Assembly: GCA_963626555.1 (NCBI GenBank)
Contig: CAVFXQ010000018.1
Span: 1-51,793, forward strand
Length of the DNA: 51,793 bases
Direction: 5' to 3'
From: UBA1181 sp963626555
GTDB lineage: Bacteria; Bacteroidota; Bacteroidia; Bacteroidales; Paludibacteraceae
Part shown: positions 33,584 through 42,319 of the stretch, in pieces
How positions within the stretch are numbered: the first letter of the stretch is position 1
Layout: each line of letters begins with the position of its first letter
The notes under the pieces: model-generated
Databases searched by the model: none
Seen by the model: only the letters and a program-made list of their open reading frames with translations
Told to the model about the DNA's origin: nothing
Translations under genes and position numbers: made by a program

Positions 33584-34195
33584 ATGAAAAAAGTAGTTTT
33601 GAATAAAAGGCTTATCATGGCCGAAATAGATAGAGTGTTGGGCGGAATGGAGTTGTCGTTGGATGCTAAGAGAAAGATCAACGCGATTTGCAAGCAGGAG
33701 AAGGTAAAGAAACATGAGACTATTCTTGAGGAGGGTCAGGTATGCGATTTTTTTGGAATCGTTCAGAAAGGCGTCGTTCAAGTGTACCATACGAAGGAAG
33801 ACAAGGTGGTTTCTGATTTCTTCGGAACCGAAGGGTATGGTTTCTTTGACATTGAGAGTTTCTTGACAGGAACTCCCTCAAAGTCGGTTATCAAGGCTTT
33901 GGAACCAACTGTATACATTAAGATTGAGAGAAAGGATTTCATGAAGTTGTGCGACGAGAACATTGAGATTAACACCATATATCAGAAGATGTTGGAGTTT
34001 TCTTTGATTTTATGTCACAATCGTTTGGATTCTGTGTTGAATGAAACAGCAGAAGAAAAGTATGAGAGTTTGGAGAAAAGAATGCCCGGTCTGATTTCTC
34101 GTATTAGCGCCATCAATGTCGCTTCCTATATAGGAGTAACGCAGGAGACATTGTGTAGAATAAAATCAAAAGAAGAGGAGTTTTTGCTTTTTTAG
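33584..34195 (+). CDS. Crp/Fnr family transcription regulator (second of the tandem pair)
   Basis: A 203-residue paralogue of the preceding gene: beta-roll (KHETILEEGQVCDFFGIVQKGVVQVYH, LEPTVYIKIERKDFMKLC), dimer helix, and helix-turn-helix NVASYIGVTQETLCRIKSK. The recognition helices of the pair differ little (VTPETLSRIRAK against VTQETLCRIKSK), so both may read similar DNA sites. A later start at the ATG at 33617 (MAEIDRVLGG) is possible. Same operon as the first regulator and followed by a terminator. Confidence 0.83.
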   Translation: MKKVVLNKRLIMAEIDRVLGGMELSLDAKRKINAICKQEKVKKHETILEEGQVCDFFGIVQKGVVQVYHTKEDKVVSDFFGTEGYGFFDIESFLTGTPSKSVIKALEPTVYIKIERKDFMKLCDENIEINTIYQKMLEFSLILCHNRLDSVLNETAEEKYESLEKRMPGLISRISAINVASYIGVTQETLCRIKSKEEEFLLF

Positions 34196-34221
34196 AAAAA
34201 AACAAAATTTTTTGAGAGAAG

Positions 34222-34242
34222 AGGCCAGTTTTTTGCTGGTCT
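34222..34242 (+). terminator. Terminator of the Crp/Fnr pair
   Basis: Stem AGGCCAG with CTGGTCT (seven pairs, one G-U), a T-rich loop and a T6 run directly after it. Confidence 0.75.
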
Positions 34243-34285
34243 TTTTTATACCTTTAGCGCAAGTTAACTAAATAAAGGGATAAAT

Positions 34286-34729
34286 ATGGCATCAATAGCA
34301 GATTTAATAGCAAGCCAGGTGAAAGCCGCAGCATCTGGAAAGAGTGAATTGACAAGCAACGTAATTAGTGGGCTGTCGGATTCTGTTTTGAACAGTTTGA
34401 AACAAACAGCAGCCTCTAAGGATGGAATCTCACAGATTACCTCTTTATTGTCTGGCTCTACCTCGGCATCAAGTAGTTCAATAACAAGTTTGGCCTCTTC
34501 AATCTTTACATCTCAGTTCGCTTCAAAGTTGGGGTTGTCATCTTCAACGACTAGTTTGGCAACTAGCCTTTTGCCAACTATCATTAGCGGAATTGTCTCT
34601 GCGGTGCAGAAGAAAAGTGGTGGATTAGACTTGTCGTCAGTTCTCTCTGCCTTGGGTGGAAGTTCAAGCACAGCTTCAACATTAGGCAAACTTGCTGGTT
34701 CGCTTGGAAGTTTGTTCGGAAAGAAATAG
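34286..34729 (+). CDS. Ser/Leu-rich DUF937-like protein
   Basis: A 147-residue protein of low complexity, rich in Ser, Ala, Leu and Gly, without signal peptide. The part FASKLGLSSSTTSLATSLLPTIISGIV followed by GGLDLSSVLSALGG resembles the DUF937/YidB pattern (helical, Gly-Leu-rich, LLP motif), and the end is LGSLFGKK. Function unknown. It stands alone between two strong terminators; a one-mismatch -7 element TACCTTTA at 34249-34256 may drive it. Confident as a gene, less so on family. Confidence 0.65.
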   Translation: MASIADLIASQVKAAASGKSELTSNVISGLSDSVLNSLKQTAASKDGISQITSLLSGSTSASSSSITSLASSIFTSQFASKLGLSSSTTSLATSLLPTIISGIVSAVQKKSGGLDLSSVLSALGGSSSTASTLGKLAGSLGSLFGKK

Positions 34730-34760
34730 TCCGTCATATTTGAACGAAAGAAGAATATTG

Positions 34761-34798
34761 TCAGAACGAAGCAACTATGACTTCGTTCTGATTTTTTT
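34761..34798 (+). terminator. Terminator of the DUF937-like gene
   Basis: An 11-bp perfect stem (34761-34771 with 34781-34791), nine-base loop and T7 run. Confidence 0.88.
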
Positions 34799-34800
34799 AG

Positions 34801-34873
34801 CCGTAAGAGCTATTCTGTTTTTGCACAATAGACGGTAAAATATCAGGGTTTTACCTTGTGGCAGCTCCCCTGA
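34801..34873 (+). other. Intergenic sequence with pseudoknot-forming potential
   Basis: CCGT/ACGG enclosing CTATT/AATAG make one hairpin (34801-34835). GGTAAAA (34834-34840) pairs with TTTTACC (34849-34855), and the loop TCAGGG (34843-34848) can pair with CCCTGA (34868-34873), giving an H-type pseudoknot. It precedes the -7 element of the HerA-like gene, so it is not in that gene's leader unless an earlier promoter is used. I recognise no known RNA class. Confidence 0.3.
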
Positions 34874-34900
34874 AATTATGTTTAATTCCATTTTTTACGC

Positions 34901-34908
34901 TAATTTTG
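34901..34908 (+). promoter_or_regulatory. -7 element of the HerA-like gene
   Basis: TAATTTTG matches the consensus; no good -33. The transcript, starting near 34915, would begin with a six-codon ORF (34921-34941, METNKN) before the true ATG at 34953. Confidence 0.5.
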
Positions 34909-34952
34909 CGAATCAAGGACATGGAAACCAATAAAAACTGATAAACGTACTC

Positions 34953-36554
34953 ATGGTAAACAAAGAGGATAAGTTATACATTGCGCATACCGATTATGAA
35001 GGAGGAGAGAATAAGGCGCTAATTTTAGAACCCAAGATGGCAAATCGCCATGGCTTGATAGCAGGTGCTACAGGTACGGGAAAAACGGTGTCGTTACAGG
35101 TTTTAGCGGAGTCGTTCAGCGACTTGGGTGTGCCATGCTTTATGGCGGATATGAAAGGAGATCTTTCTGGAATCTATAAAGCAGGTGTCTTGACTAAATT
35201 TATCGAGAAGCGAGAAGCGAAGTTTGGTGTTAAATTTGAGTTTCAACGCTATCCTGTTCAGTTCTTCGATGTCTACGGCGAGCAAGGAACACCTTTGCGA
35301 GTAACAGTAAAGAATTTTGGAGTAACGCTTTTTTCGCGAGTGATGTCGCTCACTGACACTCAAGAGGGTGTATTGAATGCAGTTTTTCGCATTGCAGATA
35401 AAGAAGGGTTCGTCTTGGATACACTTGAAGATTTGAGGGTGTTACTTAATCGTGTAGGTCAGAAGGCTAAGGACTATCAAACAGAATATGGAAATATCAC
35501 TACCTCCTCGGTCGGAGCAATACAGCGAAATCTGCTTTTGTTGGAAGATCAAGGAGGAGACAAATTCTTCGGATATCCAGAGTTTGATGTAAAGGATTTG
35601 ATTGGGTTAGAGAAGGTTAATGATATAAAGAAGGGAATTGTCAATATTTTGGCAGCCGACAAACTTTATAATAATCCGCGGCTTTATTCCGCCTTTTTAA
35701 TGTGGTTGTTAACCTCCATTTACAATGCGATGCCTGAAGTTGGAGATCTGGACAAACCAAAGTTCATTTTTTTCTTTGATGAAGCTCACTTATTGTTTGA
35801 CGATGCATCTAAATCTTTGTTAGAACAGATTGAAAAGATTGTTCGATTGATTCGTTCTAAGGGGGTTGGAGTGTATTTCATTACTCAAAACCCGATGGAT
35901 ATTCCTGAAGATGTGTTGGGGCAGTTAGGTAACAAGATACAACATGCGTTGCGTGCGTTCACTCCGAAAGATCAAAGGTCTATTAAAGCGGTTGCGGATT
36001 CGTTCCGAAGAAATGAATCCTTTGACACGCAGACTGCATTGATGGAGTTGGAAACAGGAGAGGCTTTGATTTCATTTTTAGATGAAAAAGGTTCTCCTCG
36101 ATCTGTTGAGCGTGCCAAGATGCTTTGTCCGCAGGGTCAGATTGGTCCGATTACGAAAGAGGAACGAGCAAAAGCTATTCAAGATTCGGTTGTAGAAAAG
36201 AAATATCGCGAGTCTGTGAATCGTCCTTCAGCGACAGAGAAGATTGCGGAGGAGAAAGAAAAAGCAGAGGCTGAAAAAGCGGAACAAGAAAATGCTGCTG
36301 AGGACGCAAAGACAGCGAAGGAAAAAGCCGCAGAAGATAAACGGAAACAAAAAGAGGAGGCGGCCGCCAAGAAAGAGGAGCAACGACAAGCGAAAGAGCG
36401 TGAGAAGCAAGAAAAAGAGGAAGCGAAACTGAAAGCACAAAGAAGCAAACAGCGGTCTGAAATTTTTTCAAAAATCATCTCTTTCTTCACACCGATTTTA
36501 AGAAGATTTCTGACGGAGTTTATAGTAGGTTCTTCAAAAACAAGAAAACGTTAG
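34953..36554 (+). CDS. HerA-like (DUF853) ATPase with charged C-terminal tail
   Basis: A 533-residue P-loop ATPase of the HerA/FtsK superfamily, DUF853 branch. Walker A is GATGTGKTVSLQ near residues 36-47; DMKGDLSGIY follows near 65; Walker B is KFIFFFDEAHLLFD near 270; then GVGVYFITQNPMDIPEDVLGQLGNKIQHALRAFT. Residues about 410-500 are an extreme Glu/Lys/Ala helix (AEKEKAEAEKAEQ, KREKQEKEEAK types), followed by a short basic C-terminus. No nuclease (NurA) gene is adjacent, so a role in end resection cannot be argued from context; the function of DUF853 proteins is not established. Confidence 0.85.
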   Translation: MVNKEDKLYIAHTDYEGGENKALILEPKMANRHGLIAGATGTGKTVSLQVLAESFSDLGVPCFMADMKGDLSGIYKAGVLTKFIEKREAKFGVKFEFQRYPVQFFDVYGEQGTPLRVTVKNFGVTLFSRVMSLTDTQEGVLNAVFRIADKEGFVLDTLEDLRVLLNRVGQKAKDYQTEYGNITTSSVGAIQRNLLLLEDQGGDKFFGYPEFDVKDLIGLEKVNDIKKGIVNILAADKLYNNPRLYSAFLMWLLTSIYNAMPEVGDLDKPKFIFFFDEAHLLFDDASKSLLEQIEKIVRLIRSKGVGVYFITQNPMDIPEDVLGQLGNKIQHALRAFTPKDQRSIKAVADSFRRNESFDTQTALMELETGEALISFLDEKGSPRSVERAKMLCPQGQIGPITKEERAKAIQDSVVEKKYRESVNRPSATEKIAEEKEKAEAEKAEQENAAEDAKTAKEKAAEDKRKQKEEAAAKKEEQRQAKEREKQEKEEAKLKAQRSKQRSEIFSKIISFFTPILRRFLTEFIVGSSKTRKR

Positions 36555-36586
36555 GTACACGTTTGATAAGGTAAAAGTAACACTGG

Positions 36587-36612
36587 TAGCCCATGGTAGT
36601 TTCCATGGGCTA
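36587..36612 (+). terminator. Hairpin after the HerA-like gene
   Basis: A perfect 10-bp stem, TAGCCCATGG (36587-36596) with CCATGGGCTA (36603-36612); the following T content is modest (TATTGATT). Confidence 0.65.
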
Positions 36613-36650
36613 TATTGATTAGTAGTCAATTTGAAATTAATTGAAGATAA

Positions 36651-38000
36651 ATGTCAACCAAAAACTTGACTGAAGGAAGCATAATGGGCAATGTCGCCTC
36701 GTTTGCGGTTCCTTATATGGCTGCCTATTTTTTGCAGATACTATATGGTTTGGCCGATTTGTTCATTGTGGGTCAGTATTGTGATGTCGACAGTACGACG
36801 GCGGTGTCGAATGCAGCGCAGGTTATGTATATGTTGACGGTTGTGGTGATTGGTTTAGCTATGGGAACAACGGTACGCATAGGGAGAGCAGTGGGTGCGA
36901 GAGACGAACGACAAGTGGCACGTATTATTGGAAGTACGTTCGTGTTGTTTTTGTTATTGAGTGTAATACTCTGTTTCGTGTTGTTCTTGTTACGTTCTCA
37001 GATTGTTACGCTGATTAACACTCCTGTTGAAGCGGTAGAAGAAGCGACAGATTATCTGACAATTACGTTTATTGGTATTCCATTTATTGTTTGTTATAAT
37101 ATTATTGCCTCTATTTTTCGAGGGATGGGAGATTCTCGGACACCGATGTTTCTAATTGGGTTGACGTGTGTAGAGAATATTTTGTTAGATTATCTTTTCA
37201 TTGGCTTCTTGGGTATGGGAGCGATGGGTGCAGCAATGGGGACGACGATTTCACAAATGTGTAGTGTCCTTATTTCTGTGTTAGTCATTCGTAAACATCG
37301 CTCGATAATGAAAGTTTCTAAAAATGATTTTTGTTGGGATAGTCAAACTATCTCTGAAATATTGAAGATTGGCGTTCCTGTGGCGATGCAAGACGGATTT
37401 ATTCAAGTGGCATTCCTCACAATAACGGTGATTGCGAACAGCCGAGGACTTTATGATGCTGCAGCTGTAGGTATTGTGGAAAAATCCATTGGACTTATTT
37501 TCATTATTCCTTCGGCGATGTTGTCAACTGTGTCGACAATCTCGGCACAAAATATTGGGGCAAAGCAGATGAAAAGAGCTAAAACGACGATGAAATATGC
37601 TTTGTATATTACGATGACGTATGGGGTTTTAATAGGCATTGTATTACAGTTTGTGCCAGAGACACTTGTGCGACTATTCACGAATAATGAACATGTGATT
37701 CATGCGGGAGGTGAATATTTACGAGGTTACGCATGGGATGCCACTTTGGCAGGAATGCATTTCTGTTTCAGCGGATTTTTCACAGCGTTAGGACTTTCCA
37801 TTATATCGTTTTCTCATAACATTGCTTCTATTATTCTTGTAAGAATACCATTGTCCTATTGGACCTGCATAGCCTATCCAACGACGCTTTATCCTATGGG
37901 TTTGGCTATTCCTGCAGGGTCGTTGTTGTCAGTCCTTATTTGTATGATCGTCTATTGGCGTTTATTCAAGAATGGCAGATTTGTTGTTGAAAAGTCATAA
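36651..38000 (+). CDS. MATE family multidrug exporter
   Basis: A 449-residue inner-membrane protein with about twelve hydrophobic segments in two homologous halves. The N-terminal SIMGNVASFAVPYMAAYFLQILYGLADLFIVGQ, the TTAVSNAAQVMYML segment and, in the second half, GIVEKSIGLIFIIPSAMLSTVSTISAQNIGA are typical of MATE exporters (DinF/NorM types), which export cations or drugs using Na+ or H+. Substrate cannot be told. It is a single-gene unit between the HerA-like gene and the antiporter operon. Confidence 0.9.
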   Translation: MSTKNLTEGSIMGNVASFAVPYMAAYFLQILYGLADLFIVGQYCDVDSTTAVSNAAQVMYMLTVVVIGLAMGTTVRIGRAVGARDERQVARIIGSTFVLFLLLSVILCFVLFLLRSQIVTLINTPVEAVEEATDYLTITFIGIPFIVCYNIIASIFRGMGDSRTPMFLIGLTCVENILLDYLFIGFLGMGAMGAAMGTTISQMCSVLISVLVIRKHRSIMKVSKNDFCWDSQTISEILKIGVPVAMQDGFIQVAFLTITVIANSRGLYDAAAVGIVEKSIGLIFIIPSAMLSTVSTISAQNIGAKQMKRAKTTMKYALYITMTYGVLIGIVLQFVPETLVRLFTNNEHVIHAGGEYLRGYAWDATLAGMHFCFSGFFTALGLSIISFSHNIASIILVRIPLSYWTCIAYPTTLYPMGLAIPAGSLLSVLICMIVYWRLFKNGRFVVEKS

Positions 38001-38061
38001 AAATAGATTTTGATAGATGTTTTTGCAAAACATAATAATTCCTAATTAAATGGAAAAATTT

Positions 38062-38069
38062 TAAATTTG
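38062..38069 (+). promoter_or_regulatory. -7 element abutting the antiporter start codon
   Basis: TAAATTTG ends six bases before the ATG at 38075, so the expected transcription start coincides with the start codon; the mRNA may be leaderless. No -33 TTTG is found at the right distance. Confidence 0.45.
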
Positions 38070-38074
38070 CGTTT

Positions 38075-40252
38075 ATGGAACAGTTGATAGCCGACATACA
38101 AGCAAATTTCCCGATAACAGACCCAATCTTGATTTTTTCGGTGGTCTTGTTTATCATTCTCTTGATGCCGTTGATGCTCAATAAGATTCGTGTTCCCCAC
38201 ATTATCGGATTGATTTTGGCGGGAGCAGTGATTGGTGAGAGTGGTTTAGGCATTTTGCGTCGCGACGTGAGTTTTGAACTCTTTGGAGCAGTGGGGTTGC
38301 TTTACATTATGTTCTTGGCGGGTTTGCAGATGGACTTGACAGATTTCAAGAAGAATATGAATAAAAGTATCTTCTTTGGAATGGCTACTTTCTTGATTCC
38401 TATGCTTATTGGAACGATAAGCAGTTATTTTCTTTTGGAGTTGATATATGAACATATCTATCCGCATGGATTTGTGGCGGAGATTTATGGGCCTTTCTCG
38501 ATGAAAGGCTATATTTATTTGTCGGCTGTCTTAATTGCGAGTATGTATGCGTCTCACACATTGATTCCGTATCCTATTGTGGGGCGATATGGTGTTACGA
38601 AAGAAACGTCTGTGAATGTATCTATTGGTGGTACTATGATTACCACTGTTCTTTCGTTGATGATATTGGCGGTCATTGTATCAATGACGAAGGGCGAACT
38701 AGGGTGGAATTTCTGGCTTAAATTCGTCGTATCGTTGGTTGCTTTTGGCTTTATTATCGGTATCGTTTTCCCACGTTTGACAGATCGATTTTTCAAGCAT
38801 CATGAGGATAATATTCTGCAATACATATATGTATTAGCAATGTGTTTTTTGGGTGGCTTTATTGCTAAGTTGGCAGGATTAGAACCTATTATTGGTGCAT
38901 TTCTGGTAGGACTTGCATTCAATCGACGCATTCCGAGAATATCTCCGTTGATGAACCGTTTAGATTTTGTTGGAAATGCGCTTTTTATTCCTTTCTTCTT
39001 GATTGGAGTCGGTATGTTGATTGATTTTCGTGCAGTCTTTGCTGGACCAAGCACGTTGATAACGGCTATCGTGATGTGTGTCGTAGCAACAGTGTCGAAG
39101 TATTTAGCGGCAGTGTTGACCAAGCATACTTTTAAGATGAGTAAGGAGGAAGGGTTGATGATGTTTGGGCTGAGTAATTCTCAGGCAGCGGCGACGTTGG
39201 CAGCTGTAATGATTGGTTACAACATTGAAATTGGCAGAACCGTGGATGGGGGCGTAATTCGACTCTTGAATGAAGACATTTTGAATGGTACTATTGTGAT
39301 GATTCTGGTTACCTGTACGATTGCATCGTTCGCTACCGAGAAGGCAGCTAAGAAATTGGTGCGACTGCAGGATCAGTTAGAAGATCAGCTTTCAGAAGAT
39401 AAGTTGGTGGATAGAATTCTCGTGCCGTTATACAATCCAGAAACTTTGAGAAGTCTGATGGAGTTGGCCGTTCTGCTCAAAGTGGATAAGAGTCGTGAAC
39501 CACTCTATGCTTTGACCATCTCCAACAAAAACGCAGCCCATTTGACATCAGAGGATAAAGCTAAAAAGTTGTTGGAAAAAGCTGCAAAGATTGCTGCAGG
39601 AACAGACAACCACGTCCGAATGTTTAATCGTAATGATGCAAATGTGGCGGGAGGAATTGTGCAAACGATACGCGAAAACCATATAACGGAAGTCGTGATA
39701 GGACTACATCATAAGAACAGTTTTACGGACTCTTTCTTGGGCGATAAAACAGAGAGTTTGCTTCGTGCTACCAATCAGATGACTTTCGTTTATCATGCAA
39801 TGCAACCAGTTAGTACGATAAGGCGAGTTGTCGTTGCAGTACCACCGAAGGCCGAATTTGAAATAGGCTTTGTGAAGTGGTATGATAGGGTAAAGAATTT
39901 ATGTAAACAAATAGGTGCAAAGGCAGTTTTCTATGCACATACGGAGACTCTTGAAAAAATTAGGATTTTAGCGAAAAGAAATAAGTTTGGCGTTGAAACA
40001 CAATTTTGTGTGTTGGATGATTGGGACGATTTCTTGATGTTAGCGGGTGTGGTAACGAGTAATGATTTGTTTGTGGTTGTGTCTTCTCGAAAGACAGCTA
40101 TCTCGTATGACCCTCTTTTTGAGAAATTGCCAAGTCACTTGTCAAAATATTTTGCCAAGAATAGTTATATTATTCTTTATCCAGATCAGTTCGATGAAAA
40201 TATGTCGGATGGATTTGTGGCAGATACCAATAGTGTAGTAAAAAACATCTAA
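38075..40252 (+). CDS. CPA2-type cation:proton antiporter with C-terminal stress-like domain
   Basis: A 725-residue inner-membrane protein. Residues about 15-425 contain about twelve membrane segments of the Na+/H+ exchanger fold: LMLNKIRVPHIIGLILAGAVIGESGLG, LYIMFLAGLQMDL, LAGLEPIIGAFLVGLAFNRRIP, FGLSNSQAAATLAAVMIGY. Residues about 440-725 are soluble and contain a universal-stress-protein-like part (ILVPLYNPETLRSLMELAVLL, ITEVVIGLHHKNSFTDSFLG). This resembles other KefB/NapA-type Bacteroidota antiporters. It begins a tight operon with the acyltransferase, alkD-like and ruvB genes (gaps 12, 12 and 6 bases). Confidence 0.88.
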   Translation: MEQLIADIQANFPITDPILIFSVVLFIILLMPLMLNKIRVPHIIGLILAGAVIGESGLGILRRDVSFELFGAVGLLYIMFLAGLQMDLTDFKKNMNKSIFFGMATFLIPMLIGTISSYFLLELIYEHIYPHGFVAEIYGPFSMKGYIYLSAVLIASMYASHTLIPYPIVGRYGVTKETSVNVSIGGTMITTVLSLMILAVIVSMTKGELGWNFWLKFVVSLVAFGFIIGIVFPRLTDRFFKHHEDNILQYIYVLAMCFLGGFIAKLAGLEPIIGAFLVGLAFNRRIPRISPLMNRLDFVGNALFIPFFLIGVGMLIDFRAVFAGPSTLITAIVMCVVATVSKYLAAVLTKHTFKMSKEEGLMMFGLSNSQAAATLAAVMIGYNIEIGRTVDGGVIRLLNEDILNGTIVMILVTCTIASFATEKAAKKLVRLQDQLEDQLSEDKLVDRILVPLYNPETLRSLMELAVLLKVDKSREPLYALTISNKNAAHLTSEDKAKKLLEKAAKIAAGTDNHVRMFNRNDANVAGGIVQTIRENHITEVVIGLHHKNSFTDSFLGDKTESLLRATNQMTFVYHAMQPVSTIRRVVVAVPPKAEFEIGFVKWYDRVKNLCKQIGAKAVFYAHTETLEKIRILAKRNKFGVETQFCVLDDWDDFLMLAGVVTSNDLFVVVSSRKTAISYDPLFEKLPSHLSKYFAKNSYIILYPDQFDENMSDGFVADTNSVVKNI

Positions 40253-40264
40253 AAAACTCGTGAA

Positions 40265-41590
40265 ATGACACGTTTTTCCAAGACCACGCTCTACTATCGT
40301 GTGTTGAGAGTTTATTCAAATTTTATCTATCGGAAGTGGTTTAGTTCGATTGAAATAAATGGAGAGTCGAATATACCTGAGGGGCAGCCTGTGATATTTG
40401 CACCTAATCATCAGAATGCGATGATTGATGCAATGGCGTTGTTATCCTCTTCTCCTCAGCCTGTTGTTTTTTGGGTTCGTGCAGACTTGTTCAAAAATAG
40501 GATTATAGGCGCATTGCTTCGTGGTTTGAAGATGATGCCTGCATATCGAATGCGAAATGGCATACAAAATCTGAAGAAGAATGAGGAGTCTATCAGTAAT
40601 TCTGATGATGTGTTGACGCATGGACTCTTTTTGTGTTTGATGCCAGAGGGAGGACAGGATGAAAAGCGCACCCTTCGTCCGTTGGTGAAAGGAATTTTCC
40701 GAAGCGCATTTTCTGCTCAAGAAAAATTGGGTGATAAAGAATGGGTGAAGATTGTTCCGACAGGAATTGATTACGGAAATTACGATAAATCAGGAAGACA
40801 TCTGATTGTAAATTTTGGAAAACCTATTAACATCAAAGACTTTAAGGCATTACATGACGAGAATGTACCGGTGGCACTCAACACTATCCGTGATGAATTG
40901 TCCAAACGTATGCGTCCATTGATGTTAGATATTCAGTCGAAAAATCATTATCAGACATTCTATGTGGCCTCTTACCTTTATAACGTAGAGATGCTTGAAA
41001 AACTGAATCTTTCGGATAATGAAACAAACCGTTTAGTTGCACGTCAGGAGATTATTAAGGCATTGGAGACTGCGGAGATGGATGAAGGCATGGATTCGTT
41101 GGTTAATCAATTAGACCTTGCATGTACGGCTTGGGATGAGAATAATAAAGATACGGCTTTCTCGGCGCGAGTCCAAGAATATAAGGGTGTAGATATGGAC
41201 TTAGTAATAAAAATCTTATATCTCATCGTTACGATTCCTTTACAACTGTATGCCATTGTGATGAATGGTATTGAGTTCGTCATTAGTAAGTTAGTTGCAA
41301 GGAAAGCAAGAGGAACGGGCTTTGAGGCAACGCTCAAGTTTGCAATGGCGGGTATTCTTTATCCTATCTTCTATGTCGCTCTAACGATAGCTTTTGCTGT
41401 GTTATGGTCGCCTGATTGGATAACAACTTTTGTGTTTTTCTTGTCGCTACCCTTCTCGTTCTTTTTCTTCTTGCGTTATCGTTGGAAATTGCAGTATGTA
41501 AAGGAAAGACTGAAAAATATCTTTAGAAAAGATGATACCGCTTCGCAAGTGAAACACCTTGTAAAACAGATAATTGACAAAATAAACTAA
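40265..41590 (+). CDS. Membrane-anchored lysophosphatidate acyltransferase-like protein (PlsC family)
   Basis: A 441-residue acyltransferase, probably acting in phospholipid synthesis at the inner membrane. Motif I is APNHQNAMIDAMAL near residues 46-59 (His and Asp separated by five residues, as I recall for this Bacteroidota subfamily rather than the usual four); motif III is CLMPEGGQDEKRTLRP near 122-137; then VPTGIDYGNYD. Two to four hydrophobic segments lie between about 310 and 410 (VIKILYLIVTIPLQLYAIVM, GILYPIFYVALTIAFAVLW, FVFFLSLPFSFFFFL), a C-terminal extension beyond PlsC length. Substrate not deducible. Confidence 0.82.
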   Translation: MTRFSKTTLYYRVLRVYSNFIYRKWFSSIEINGESNIPEGQPVIFAPNHQNAMIDAMALLSSSPQPVVFWVRADLFKNRIIGALLRGLKMMPAYRMRNGIQNLKKNEESISNSDDVLTHGLFLCLMPEGGQDEKRTLRPLVKGIFRSAFSAQEKLGDKEWVKIVPTGIDYGNYDKSGRHLIVNFGKPINIKDFKALHDENVPVALNTIRDELSKRMRPLMLDIQSKNHYQTFYVASYLYNVEMLEKLNLSDNETNRLVARQEIIKALETAEMDEGMDSLVNQLDLACTAWDENNKDTAFSARVQEYKGVDMDLVIKILYLIVTIPLQLYAIVMNGIEFVISKLVARKARGTGFEATLKFAMAGILYPIFYVALTIAFAVLWSPDWITTFVFFLSLPFSFFFFLRYRWKLQYVKERLKNIFRKDDTASQVKHLVKQIIDKIN

Positions 41591-41602
41591 AAAAGTTGAA
41601 GA

Positions 41603-42313
41603 ATGATCAGTGCTGCAGAGTTGAAAGACGAATTGTTTGCGTTGGCGGTGCCAGGAAAGAGGGATATCCTTTCTCGCTATTTTAAAACGGGCAAAGGAGA
41701 TTACGCGGAAGGCGACCAATTCATTGGTGTTCCGGTGTCTGCGCAGCGTACTATTGTGAAAAAACATGAAATAATGCCACCGTTTGATATAGAAATAATG
41801 TTGAAAGATCCATTTCATGAATGTCGATTTTCAGCACTTTTATTTCTCGTGAAGCACTATCAGGAAAGTGAAACTTTTGAGGAGAAAGTTAATGTATTTA
41901 ACTTTTATATGAACCACACGGATGGAATAAACAATTGGGATTTGGTAGACGTGAGTGCCCCCCCGATTGTTGGAGATTTCCTATTGAAAAGAAATCGAGC
42001 ATTGTTAGATGAGTTGATTCAGAGTGAGAATGTGTGGGAGAAAAGGATTGCTATCGTCTCGACACTGACATTCATAAAAAATAATGATTTCAAAGACACA
42101 TTCCGTTTTGCTGAAATTATGGAGAATGAGAAATTTGACTTGCTACAGAAAGCGATGGGGTGGATGTTGAGAGAGGTAGGAAAAAGAGACTACCAACAGT
42201 TGTACGATTATTTGTCGGAACACTATAAGAAGATGCCACGTACAATGTTACGATATGCGATAGAACGTTTTGACGAAGAGACAAGAAAGAAATTCCTAAA
42301 AGGGGAAATATAA
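41603..42313 (+). CDS. DNA alkylation repair protein (AlkD-like)
   Basis: A 236-residue all-helical HEAT-like protein. The features KRDILSRYFKTGKGDYAEGDQFIGVPVSAQRTIVKKH, NNWDLVDVSAPPIVGDFLL and KAMGWMLREVGKRD are those of the AlkD family, glycosylases that remove N3- and N7-alkylpurines without flipping the base. It sits between the acyltransferase and ruvB genes in a compact operon, in keeping with a repair role. Activity on a given lesion is inferred from the family only. Confidence 0.88.
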   Translation: MISAAELKDELFALAVPGKRDILSRYFKTGKGDYAEGDQFIGVPVSAQRTIVKKHEIMPPFDIEIMLKDPFHECRFSALLFLVKHYQESETFEEKVNVFNFYMNHTDGINNWDLVDVSAPPIVGDFLLKRNRALLDELIQSENVWEKRIAIVSTLTFIKNNDFKDTFRFAEIMENEKFDLLQKAMGWMLREVGKRDYQQLYDYLSEHYKKMPRTMLRYAIERFDEETRKKFLKGEI

Positions 42314-42319
42314 CAAGCC

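Noticed and set aside
34801..34873. Known riboswitch (preQ1 or SAM-II type)
   Set aside because: Pseudoknot potential alone is not enough; the core sequences of those classes are absent and the -7 element lies downstream.
36175..36490. Several frames opposite and within the charged tail of the HerA-like gene
   Set aside because: They result from the repetitive GAA/AAA codons of the Glu/Lys helix; no homology pattern.
40310..40420. Broken acyltransferase motif because His and Asp are five residues apart
   Set aside because: NHQNAxxDAL with five residues appears normal for this Bacteroidota subfamily, so it is not evidence of inactivity.
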